Source: Rhodobacter sp.
Lineage (GTDB): Bacteria > Pseudomonadota > Alphaproteobacteria > Rhodobacterales > Rhodobacteraceae
Assembly: GCA_013824055.1 (NCBI GenBank)
Contig: PNNE01000415.1
Coordinates: forward strand, 1-9,792
DNA length: 9,792 nucleotides
Reading direction: 5' to 3'
Shown here: in pieces, positions 1 to 5,829 of the stretch
Layout: the number at the start of each line of letters is the position of its first letter
Position numbering within the stretch: the first letter of the stretch is position 1
Made by a program: the position numbers and the translations under genes
Notes under the pieces: generated by a model
Told to the model about the DNA's origin: nothing
Databases searched by the model: none
The model's input: only the letters and a program-made list of their open reading frames with translations

Positions 1-312
1 GAGCCGGTTGTTGCCGCCGAGCCGGCTGCACCCGCCGACGAAGCCGAGGAGGTCGTCGTGGTGATGTCGACTTCGGGCGGGCGGCATTTCGGGGTGAACG
101 TGGGCGAGTTCCCGTCGCGCTACGACGCCGAGAGGGCGCTCTTGAAGACCGCGCTGGCGGAAAGCGCCACGCTGAACGACGGGCTGCGCAAGACGACCCA
201 GTCGGACGGCGCCTGGCGGGCCAGCTTCATGGGGCTGACCGAAGATCAGGCCCAGCTTGCCTGCCGCCGCCTGACCGCCCGCGCAATCCCCTGCGAAACC
301 GTGGGGGGCTGA
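1..312 (+). CDS. SPOR-domain protein, C-terminal part; probable D-alanyl-D-alanine carboxypeptidase
   Basis: The reading frame is open from base 1 to the TGA at 310-312, so this is the last 103 residues of a gene that starts upstream of the window. The first ~22 residues are rich in Pro, Ala and Glu and look like a linker. The rest reads as a SPOR-like peptidoglycan-binding domain: RHFGVNVGEF, then SRYDAERALLKTAL, then LACRRLTAR near the end. From memory, this C-terminal arrangement with GVNVG, SRYxAER and ACRRLxAR is typical of the periplasmic serine D-Ala-D-Ala carboxypeptidases of Rhodobacteraceae, where the SPOR domain follows a penicillin-binding catalytic domain. The catalytic part (SxxK, SxN, KTG) is outside the window, so the enzyme assignment is an inference; the SPOR call is firmer. 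The stop is 3 bp before the next gene, so the two are probably co-transcribed. Confidence 0.62.
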   Translation, partial: EPVVAAEPAAPADEAEEVVVVMSTSGGRHFGVNVGEFPSRYDAERALLKTALAESATLNDGLRKTTQSDGAWRASFMGLTEDQAQLACRRLTARAIPCETVGG

Positions 313-315
313 ACC

Positions 316-993
316 GTGGTCGCCCTGGTCTTTCCCGCGCTGCCGACCGTGACTCTGCCGGTGACCGGCCGCGCCGAACGTTTCCCGGTCCGCCGCATCT
401 TCTGCGTCGGCCGGAACTATGCCGAGCATACCCGCGAGATGGGCGGCGACCCCGAGAAGGAAGCGCCGTTCTTCTTCACCAAGCCGGCCGATGCGGTGGT
501 CGAATCCGGCTCGCGCATCCCCTACCCTACGGCCACGACGAACCTTCATCACGAGGGGGAGCTGGTCGTGGCGATCGGCAAGGGCGGCGCGATGGTCTCG
601 GAGGAAGGTGCCCAGGCGATGATCTGGGGCCACGCGGCGGGCAATGATCTGACCCGGCGCGACCTGCAGGCCGAGGCGAAAGAACGGCGGCGGCCCTGGG
701 ACATGGCGAAGGGGTTCGACAAGTCGGCTGTCGTGGGGGCGATCCGTCCGGGGGCGCTGCCGGCGGCGCGCCTGCGCTGTTCGGTGAACGGCGCGGTGCG
801 GCAGGAAGCGGCGCTGACCGAGATGGTCTGGTCGCCCGCGGCCATCATCGCGGCGCTGTCGCAGATGGTCAGCCTGTCGCCGGGGGATCTGATCTTCACC
901 GGGACGCCAGCCGGGGTGGGCCCGCTCAATCGCGGCGACACCTGCAAGGTCGAGATCGACGGGTTGCAGTCGGCAAGCGTGACCATCGCCTGA
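316..993 (+). CDS. Fumarylacetoacetate hydrolase (FAH) family protein, FAHD1-like
   Basis: A complete 225-residue protein, the size of small single-domain FAH enzymes that cleave or decarboxylate acylpyruvates, fumarylpyruvate or oxaloacetate in the cytoplasm. Diagnostic segments: VGRNYAEHTREM (residues 31-42), FFFTKPADAV (52-61), HHEGEL (78-83), GNDLTRRDLQ (109-118), DMAKGFD (129-135) and GDLIFTGTPAGVG (190-202). Expected divalent-metal ligands are E80, E82 and D111. H38 and E41 correspond to the catalytic His/Glu pair and K132 to the active-site lysine of FAHD1. All key residues are present, so it should be active; the exact substrate cannot be read from sequence. The start is GTG at 316, with a G-run (303-308) as ribosome site 7 nt upstream, inside the end of the preceding gene. 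No neighbouring gene suggests aromatic catabolism, and it converges on ccoS, so it is unlikely to belong to the oxidase locus. Confidence 0.9.
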   Translation: MVALVFPALPTVTLPVTGRAERFPVRRIFCVGRNYAEHTREMGGDPEKEAPFFFTKPADAVVESGSRIPYPTATTNLHHEGELVVAIGKGGAMVSEEGAQAMIWGHAAGNDLTRRDLQAEAKERRRPWDMAKGFDKSAVVGAIRPGALPAARLRCSVNGAVRQEAALTEMVWSPAAIIAALSQMVSLSPGDLIFTGTPAGVGPLNRGDTCKVEIDGLQSASVTIA

Positions 994-1022
994 TCCGTCC
1001 AAGGCGGACCAGATCGGATTGT

Positions 1023-1056
1023 CCCGCAAGCTCACTGGCTTGCGGGTCTTTCATTT
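1023..1056 (+). terminator. Intrinsic terminator after the FAH gene
   Basis: A perfect 9-bp inverted repeat (CCCGCAAGC at 1023-1031, GCTTGCGGG at 1038-1046) with a 6-nt loop is followed on the plus strand by the T-rich TCTTTCATTT (1047-1056). It lies 30 bp after the FAH stop and 22 bp beyond the stop of the convergent ccoS. The T-tract is only on the plus-strand side, so it mainly serves the FAH unit. The hairpin could also help stop transcripts leaving ccoS. Confidence 0.75.
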
Positions 1057-1077
1057 GCCCGGCCCCATCTTCCGGGG

Positions 1078-1236
1078 TCAGGGCTTGGGCTTGTCGTCCC
1101 ACTCCTTGGTCAGGATGCGGTTCGCGTCGCCCTCGGGGTCGTCGAATTGCTTGGTGCGCATCGCCCAGAAGAAGGCCACCAGCCCGATCCCGCCAAGAAA
1201 CAGCGAGGCCGGGATAAGGATCGCAAGGATATCCAT
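1078..1236 (-). CDS. ccoS: CcoS, cbb3 oxidase maturation protein
   Basis: A 52-residue protein found by translating the minus strand downstream of ccoI (ATG at 1236-1234, TGA at 1080-1078). It begins MDILAILIPASLFLGGIGLV and continues into AFFWAMRTKQFDDPEGDANRIL, then a charged tail ending DDKPKP. This is the standard CcoS form: one N-terminal membrane helix (about residues 4-25), then the conserved QFDDxxGxAxRIL signature on the cytoplasmic side. In Rhodobacter capsulatus CcoS is required for an active cbb3 oxidase, acting late, probably in haem b or CuB insertion into CcoN. It starts 16 bp after the ccoI stop and is the last gene of ccoGHIS. A purine-rich stretch before the ATG gives only a weak ribosome site, so translation may depend on coupling to ccoI. 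Position, length and motif make the call firm. Confidence 0.93.
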   Translation of the reverse strand: MDILAILIPASLFLGGIGLVAFFWAMRTKQFDDPEGDANRILTKEWDDKPKP

Positions 1237-1252
1237 CAGGTCAACCGCCCCG

Positions 1253-3454
1253 TCACTTCAGCCGCATGGCGTTCAGGGCCACCGTGATCGACGACAGCGA
1301 CATCGCCAGTGCGGCGGCGAGCGGGGTCGCCATGCCGACCAGCGCCAAGGGAACGGCAACGATGTTGTAGCCGCCGGAGATCAGGAAGTTCTCGATCATC
1401 CTGCGCGCCGACTGGCGGCCGATGCGGACGGCGTCGGCAATCGGGGCGATGTCCTGCCCCAGCAGCACGATGTCCGAAGCCACCCGCGCGGCGTCCAGCG
1501 CCGAGGCCGGTGAGATCGAGACATGTGCCGCCGTCAGCGCCGCCGTGTCGTTCAGCCCGTCGCCAACCATCAGGACCTTGCGGCCCTGCGCGGACAGCTC
1601 GGCCACCCGGGCGGCTTTCTCGGACGGCAGGACACCCGCCTGCCAGTCGGTGATGCCCAGCCGGTCGGCAAGGTCGCGGACCGGGGCGGGTGCATCGCCG
1701 GACAGCAGCTCGACCTTCATGCCCGCGGCCTTCAGCGCCGCCACAGCCTGCTCTGCGCCGGGGCGCAGCCGGTCGGTAAAGGTGAAGGCATGGCTTGCAC
1801 TTCCGAGCGAAAGGTAGGTCGCGGTCGCCTCGACCGGCGAGGCCCCGCACCAATCGGCGCGGCCCAGGCGGACCCGGGCGCCCTGGAACTGGCCTTCGAT
1901 GCCCTGGCCGGGGACTTCGCGGATGTCGGCGACGTCGGCCGGGACGATGCCCGCGGCCTTGGCACCCTCGGCCAAGGCACGGGCCAGGGGGTGCGAGGAC
2001 CCCGCTGCCAGCGCCGCGGCAATGGCCACGGCGTCCTGCGGCAGGTCGGCCAGCGCGATCGGGTGCGGCATGCCAAGCGTCAGGGTGCCGGTCTTGTCGA
2101 AGACGACGGTGTCGACCTCGGCCAGCCGTTCCAGCGCGGTGCCGTGCTTGATCAGCAGGCCCTTGCGGAAAAGCCTGCCGGAGGCAGAGGTGATCACCGC
2201 CGGGACAGCCAGACCCAAGGCGCAGGGGCAGGTGATGATCAGCACCGCGGCCGAGATGTTGATCGCATAGCGCAGGTCGCCGCCCGTGGCCCACATCCAG
2301 TAGCCGAAGGCACCGAACGACAGGATATGGACCAGCGGGGAATAGGCGCTTGCAGCGCGGTCGGCGAGACTGGTGTAGCGGGTCTTGGCGCTCTCGGCGA
2401 CGGCCACGAGATCGGCCATCCGGTGCAGGCTGGAGTCCTTGCCTGCGGCGGTGACTTGCACGGTCAGGGGGCCGGTCAGGTTGACCTCGCCGGCGCTGAC
2501 CACGGTGCCCTGCCCCGCCTGCACCGGCAGGCTTTCGCCGGTCAGCAGGCTGCGGTCAAGTTCCGAGGCACCATGCAGGACCACGCCATCGACCGGCATC
2601 CGCGCGCCGGGGCGGACAAGGACGGTATCGCCGGGGCGAATCTCGGCGATGGGGGTTTCGATTTCGTTGCCGTCAAGCAGCAGGATCGCGCGGGGCACTT
2701 CCAGCGCGGCCAGTTCCTCGGCAGCAGAGCGGGCAATGGCCCGGGTGCGGTGGTCGAGGTAGCGGCCCAGCAGCAGGAAGAAGGCCAGCATCACGGCGGC
2801 GTCGAAATAGGCGTGGTAGCCGGACATCCAGGTCTCGTAGACCGAAATCGACGAGGCCAGGATCAGGGCGAGCGAGATCGGGACATCCATCCCGAGCTTG
2901 CCCTGGCGCAGACTGGCCCAGGCGGACTTGAAGAAGGGCTGACCGGCAAAGACCACCGTGGGCAGCGCGATGGCGCCGGAAATCCAGTGGAAGAGGTCGC
3001 GCGTCGCATCCTCGGCCCCGGACCAGACGGCCACCGACAGAAGCATCACGTTCATCATCGAGAAGAACGCCACGCCAAGGCGCATCAGCAGGTCGCGGCC
3101 CTGGCGGTCGGTCTCGGTGGTGGAAAGCAGGCCGGGGTCAAGCTCGTGCGCTTCCTGGCCCTGGGCTTGCAGCACCGCGATCAGCTGGGCGGCGGTGACG
3201 GTGCCTTCCGCCTCGACGCTGACGCGCTTCTGGGTCAGGTTGACACGGGCCGAGACCACGCCGGGCCAGGCCTGGAGAGCGGCCTCGACAGTGAAGATGG
3301 ACTGCGCGCCAGCGGCGTTCGGCAGCGACAGGATGATCCGCTGGGCACGCTCGGCCCGCAAGGCGGCGATGCGTTCGGCGGCAGGGACGACGGCGCAGGC
3401 CGGGCAGGCCGAGACCTGGGCGCGGGCCGGACCGAAGTCTTCGGCAAGCGCCAT
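1253..3454 (-). CDS. ccoI: CcoI, P1B-type copper-transporting ATPase for cbb3 oxidase assembly
   Basis: A 733-residue inner-membrane P-type ATPase that exports Cu(I) toward the CuB site of CcoN (CopA2/FixI type). In order: N-terminal CPAC motif (C17, C20); ferredoxin-like HMA domain (about 38-103); transmembrane segments; TGES actuator motif (305-308); CPC ion site in the membrane (409-411, within ITCPCALGL); phosphorylated DKTGT (D453); the P1B-specific HP (SSHPLA, 486-491); GDGLND hinge (631-636); last helices with YN (696-697) and MSLSS (718-722), ending NAMRLK. All catalytic and intramembrane residues are intact. The oddity is the HMA domain: the usual GxxCxxC is replaced by NAAGAQS (46-52), so both metal-binding cysteines are gone although the fold sequence around them is kept. 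ATG at 3454 lies 1 bp after the ccoH stop, with GGGG just upstream, implying translational coupling. Confidence 0.96.
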   Translation of the reverse strand: MALAEDFGPARAQVSACPACAVVPAAERIAALRAERAQRIILSLPNAAGAQSIFTVEAALQAWPGVVSARVNLTQKRVSVEAEGTVTAAQLIAVLQAQGQEAHELDPGLLSTTETDRQGRDLLMRLGVAFFSMMNVMLLSVAVWSGAEDATRDLFHWISGAIALPTVVFAGQPFFKSAWASLRQGKLGMDVPISLALILASSISVYETWMSGYHAYFDAAVMLAFFLLLGRYLDHRTRAIARSAAEELAALEVPRAILLLDGNEIETPIAEIRPGDTVLVRPGARMPVDGVVLHGASELDRSLLTGESLPVQAGQGTVVSAGEVNLTGPLTVQVTAAGKDSSLHRMADLVAVAESAKTRYTSLADRAASAYSPLVHILSFGAFGYWMWATGGDLRYAINISAAVLIITCPCALGLAVPAVITSASGRLFRKGLLIKHGTALERLAEVDTVVFDKTGTLTLGMPHPIALADLPQDAVAIAAALAAGSSHPLARALAEGAKAAGIVPADVADIREVPGQGIEGQFQGARVRLGRADWCGASPVEATATYLSLGSASHAFTFTDRLRPGAEQAVAALKAAGMKVELLSGDAPAPVRDLADRLGITDWQAGVLPSEKAARVAELSAQGRKVLMVGDGLNDTAALTAAHVSISPASALDAARVASDIVLLGQDIAPIADAVRIGRQSARRMIENFLISGGYNIVAVPLALVGMATPLAAALAMSLSSITVALNAMRLK

Positions 3455-3455
3455 C

Positions 3456-3908
3456 TCAACCCCGCACGAAAAGCTCGGACCGCCGTTCGAACAGCGTGCC
3501 GTCGGCGGACCGGGCCGTGACCTTCACCATCCACTTGCCCTGGCCAAGGTCCAGAACCGCGGTATAGACATCGCCCGCCCGGACGAAATCCGGCCACGCA
3601 TCGGCCGTGGTCGAGGTCGTGCGACCGACCAGAACCTTCAGCTCCTTGACCGCGACCGGCAGGCCGGCACGGTCGGTGAAGGCAAGGTCGATCCGCCCGT
3701 CGTGATAGCTGGGGGCCAGGGTCCAGCCCAGGGCCTCTTGCGCGGCCTTGCGGTCGTTGAAACCCTGGCTCGCGACGAAGGAGTTCCTGACCTCAAGCCC
3801 CGGGAAGGTGCTGACGGCCTTGAAGGCGAGAAGTAGGTTGACCGCGACGATCACCGCAAAGGCCGAGACGGTGATGGTGAGGACATGCCTGCCCTTGAGT
3901 TCAGTCAT
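3456..3908 (-). CDS. ccoH: CcoH (FixH family), cbb3 oxidase assembly protein
   Basis: A 150-residue protein with a short cytoplasmic N-terminus (MTELKGRHVL), one membrane anchor (about residues 9-29, TITVSAFAVIVAVNLLLAF) and a periplasmic beta-rich domain. The segment FPGLEVRNSFVASQGFND (35-52) is the family signature right after the helix, and GKWMVKVTAR (124-133) is the typical closing strand. CcoH associates with the oxidase subunits during assembly and is needed for a stable complex in R. capsulatus. The ATG at 3908 is 9 bp after the ccoG stop. Its ribosome site AGGAAG overlaps the ccoG stop codon, which suggests coupled translation. Length and position are normal for the family. Confidence 0.94.
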   Translation of the reverse strand: MTELKGRHVLTITVSAFAVIVAVNLLLAFKAVSTFPGLEVRNSFVASQGFNDRKAAQEALGWTLAPSYHDGRIDLAFTDRAGLPVAVKELKVLVGRTTSTTADAWPDFVRAGDVYTAVLDLGQGKWMVKVTARSADGTLFERRSELFVRG

Positions 3909-3917
3909 CGTTGCTTC

Positions 3918-5330
3918 CTATTCCTTGCCATTGAAGATTGTATCATGGTGCACGCGGTTCGTCGTGCCCTGTTCCTCGATCCAGAGGCGGACGTCGGTCC
4001 GGTCCGAGACCGCCGCGCGGGTGCCGGGGGCGGCGGTCAGATAGACGCGCTGGGACATGGTCTCGTCCGCGGGAACGGTGACGGTCAGGCTGTCGCGGCC
4101 TTCAAGTTCCAGGGTAAGGAAGGCGTCCGAGGTCACGGCGATCAGGAACTGGGCGTCCCTCCCGTGCATGTTGCGCAGGCGGACGTCATAGGCGTTGCGG
4201 ACGGACCCGTCGGAAAGCGTGACGTAGGTCGGATTGCGGACCGGGGTCACGTTCATGTCGATGGGAGAGCGCAGGAAAAGCGCGACGATCAGGCCAATCC
4301 CGACCCCGGCCCAGAGCACGGTGTAAAGCACGGTGCGGACGCGGAACACGTGGGACCAGACCGACTTCGGCACCTTGCCGTCGCGCTCGCGCAGTTCGTC
4401 GGTCAGGGCGAGGTATCCGATCAGGTCACGAGGCTTGCCGATCTTGTCCATGACGTCGTTGCAGGCGTCGATGCACAGGCCGCAGGTGATGCAGGCCATC
4501 TGCTGGCCGTTTCGGATGTCGATGCCCATCGGGCAGACATTGACGCAGGCCATGCAGTCGATGCAGTCGCCGTTGCCCGCGACGGCCTGCTTGCCGCGGG
4601 GTTCGCCGCGCCAGTCGCGATAGCCGATGGTCAGGGTGTCCTCGTCCACCATCGCGGCCTGGATGCGGGGCCAGGGGCAGGCGTAGATGCAGATCTGTTC
4701 CCGCGCGAAGCCGCCGAAGAAGAAGGTGGTCAGCGTCAGGATCAGCATGGTGATGTAGGCCACGGGGTGGGCCTGGCCGGTGACGAGGTCTCCCAGAAGC
4801 GTCGGCGCGTCCGTGAAGTAGAAGATCCAGGCGCCGCCTGTGGCCAGCCCGATGAGGAACCACACGCTCCACTTGACGGCGGTCTTGCGGATCTTCTCGC
4901 CATCCCATTTCTGGCGATGCAGCCGGATGCGGGCGTTGCGGTCACCCTCGATCCAGCGTTCGACCAGGATGAAGAGGTCGGTCCAGACGGTCTGCGGGCA
5001 GGCGTAGCCGCACCAGACCCGTCCGGCGGCAGAGGTGAACAGGAACAGCCCGAGGCCGGCCATGATCAGCAGGCCCGCGATGAAATAGAATTCGTGCGGC
5101 CAGATCTCGATCATGAAGAAGAAGAACCGGCGGTTGGCAAGGTCGACCAGCACTGCCTGGTCGGGCAGTGACGGACCCCGGTCCCAGCGCAGCCAGGGGG
5201 TGATGTAATAGATGCCAAGGGTGATCCCCATGATCCACCACTTCAGCGTGCGGAAGGTGCCCTTCACCCGGCGGGGGAAGACGGGTTCGCGCGCGGCATA
5301 AAGACTGGGCGGGGACTCAGGGGTATCCAC
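3918..5330 (-). CDS. ccoG: CcoG (FixG/RdxB), membrane cupric reductase with two [4Fe-4S] clusters
   Basis: A 470-residue membrane iron-sulfur protein. After a cytoplasmic start come about four N-terminal membrane helices (near 33-48, 80-100, 152-172, 190-208) carrying the paired motifs CGYACP (107-112) and CIYACPW (214-220). Two ferredoxin-type cysteine sets follow: C256-C259-C262-C266 then P, and C280-C283-C286-C290. A fifth helix lies near 333-353, and the C-terminal ~115 residues form the immunoglobulin-like FixG accessory domain. CcoG has been shown to reduce Cu(II) to Cu(I), supplying copper for cbb3 assembly. The start is GTG at 5330-5328, chosen because AAGGAG lies 5 nt upstream and the N-terminus MDTPESPPSLYAAREPVFPRR matches family form. 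It is first in ccoGHIS, with an FNR-type box 69 bp upstream. Nothing is missing. Confidence 0.96.
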   Translation of the reverse strand: MDTPESPPSLYAAREPVFPRRVKGTFRTLKWWIMGITLGIYYITPWLRWDRGPSLPDQAVLVDLANRRFFFFMIEIWPHEFYFIAGLLIMAGLGLFLFTSAAGRVWCGYACPQTVWTDLFILVERWIEGDRNARIRLHRQKWDGEKIRKTAVKWSVWFLIGLATGGAWIFYFTDAPTLLGDLVTGQAHPVAYITMLILTLTTFFFGGFAREQICIYACPWPRIQAAMVDEDTLTIGYRDWRGEPRGKQAVAGNGDCIDCMACVNVCPMGIDIRNGQQMACITCGLCIDACNDVMDKIGKPRDLIGYLALTDELRERDGKVPKSVWSHVFRVRTVLYTVLWAGVGIGLIVALFLRSPIDMNVTPVRNPTYVTLSDGSVRNAYDVRLRNMHGRDAQFLIAVTSDAFLTLELEGRDSLTVTVPADETMSQRVYLTAAPGTRAAVSDRTDVRLWIEEQGTTNRVHHDTIFNGKE

Positions 5331-5398
5331 GGTGGCTCCTTGGGCGCAAGGGCAGGCCTCGGCCCATCCTGCAATCGGACATTTGCAGGCCGGCGGCC

Positions 5399-5412
5399 TT
5401 GACCTGCATCAA
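5399..5412 (-). promoter_or_regulatory. FNR/FnrL-type operator upstream of ccoG
   Basis: The plus strand reads TTGACCTGCATCAA, which in the ccoG direction is TTGATGCAGGTCAA: two half-sites TTGAT and GTCAA around four bases, one base from the FNR consensus TTGAT-N4-ATCAA. It ends 69 bp before the GTG of ccoG. If it acts at the usual -41.5 position, transcription would start near 5364, leaving a ~34-nt leader. No good -10 hexamer is evident there (GATTGC at 5371-5376 at best). FNR-family regulation of ccoGHIS/rdxBHIS is known in Rhodobacter, so oxygen-responsive activation is likely. Confidence 0.8.
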
Positions 5413-5486
5413 TAGCCGCATGTCCCTGACAACCTGAATGCGGCAAATCGGCGTGATCGGCGGACGGCACCGGGACCTGCCGGTCG

Positions 5487-5513
5487 CGCTCTGGAAGGGA
5501 CAGCGCCAGAGCG
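5487..5513. repeat. 8-bp inverted repeat upstream of ccoG
   Basis: CGCTCTGG at 5487-5494 is complementary to CCAGAGCG at 5506-5513 with an 11-nt loop. The right-hand arm also pairs in part with a GCTCTG at 5524-5529, so alternative foldings exist. It lies 75-101 bp upstream of the FNR-type box of ccoG. No T-run follows on either strand, so it is not an intrinsic terminator. It could be chance in GC-rich DNA or a protein-binding site; I cannot tell. Confidence 0.35.
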
Positions 5514-5663
5514 GATCATCTCAGCTCTGCGCGCCCCAGACCAGCCGAAATCGGCGCGGCGGCACAAAGGATCGGGGCGCGGCGCCGGTCCGCACAAAGC
5601 CAGAGCCCTGCGAGGCAGTTCGACGGGCAAAGCCAAAGGGGCGGGCAGGCGGTCACTCCACGT

Positions 5664-5696
5664 CATTTTCTGTCTGCAAGTATCCCCGCCGGAGGC
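5664..5696. repeat. Putative Rhodobacteraceae-type intergenic repeat motif
   Basis: The plus strand carries a T-rich part (5664-5672), GCAAGTATCCCC (5676-5687), then GCCGGAGGC (5688-5696). On the minus strand this is GCCTCCGGCGGGGATAC followed by an A-rich tail. From memory, motifs of the form GCCTCCGGCGGG-ATA-T occur many times between genes in Rhodobacteraceae genomes, commonly near gene ends. Only one copy is in this window, so its repetitive nature cannot be shown here. It directly adjoins the 12-bp hairpin at 5704-5732. Confidence 0.4.
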
Positions 5697-5703
5697 ACGC
5701 CGA

Positions 5704-5732
5704 GCCGTTTTGCGTCCTTCACGCAAAACGGC
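5704..5732. repeat. Perfect 12-bp stem-loop in the ccoP-ccoG gap
   Basis: GCCGTTTTGCGT (5704-5715) and ACGCAAAACGGC (5721-5732) are perfect complements with a 5-nt loop CCTTC. Neither side has a following T-run, so it does not look like a standard intrinsic terminator. It lies 98 bp beyond the ccoP stop and downstream of the likely terminator. It could be an RNA 3'-end stabiliser, a secondary stop, or part of a dispersed palindromic repeat together with the adjacent GCCGGAGGC motif. Confidence 0.6.
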
Positions 5733-5784
5733 GAGACAAGGGACTTGCGCCGCAAGGCGCTCGACTTGAAAAGCGCGCGAAAGG

Positions 5785-5808
5785 GAAAGGGGCCCTCGGG
5801 CCCCTTTC
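5785..5808 (-). terminator. Probable terminator of ccoNOQP
   Basis: GAAAGGGGCCC (5785-5795) and GGGCCCCTTTC (5798-5808) form a perfect 11-bp inverted repeat, with the hairpin top opening to a usable loop. In the minus-strand direction it begins 21 nt after the ccoP stop. The stem closes on a CCTTTC run, is followed by CCTTTC, and about 10 nt later by CTTTTC. The T-tract is interrupted, so efficiency may be moderate, but position and stem strength fit the end of the operon. Confidence 0.65.
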
Positions 5809-5829
5809 AGTGACAGGAAGAAAAGGGGC

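Larger units (their letters stand above)
5333..5829. other. 497-bp non-coding interval between the two cco operons
   Basis: This stretch separates the ccoP stop from the ccoG start. I see no credible gene. The frames open across it on both strands give Arg/Pro/Ala-rich translations without any family motif, as GC-rich non-coding DNA does. From ccoP towards ccoG it contains: a GC-rich hairpin with a T-rich tail (5785-5808), a small stem-loop (5747-5760), a perfect 12-bp hairpin (5704-5732), a motif resembling a Rhodobacteraceae intergenic repeat (5664-5696), an 8-bp inverted repeat (5487-5513), and the FNR-type box of ccoG (5399-5412). It therefore ends one operon and starts the next. Confidence 0.7.

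Noticed and set aside
1023..1046. The hairpin after the FAH gene as an intrinsic terminator for ccoS as well
   Set aside because: On the minus strand the stem is followed by ACAATCC rather than a T-run, so it is supported as an intrinsic terminator only for the plus strand.
1236..2294. A 352-codon minus-strand frame inside ccoI in another phase
   Set aside because: Overlaps the intact ATPase frame that carries every catalytic motif; the alternative translation is Arg/Gly/Pro-rich.
1523..3520. A 665-codon open frame on the plus strand opposite ccoI
   Set aside because: It lies antisense to a fully conserved P-type ATPase; its translation is Gly/Arg/His/Asp-rich with no domain, as expected from the complement of GC-rich coding DNA.
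3885..5171. A 428-codon open frame on the plus strand opposite ccoG
   Set aside because: Antisense shadow of ccoG; low-complexity Asp/Gly/His/Val-rich translation without family signature.
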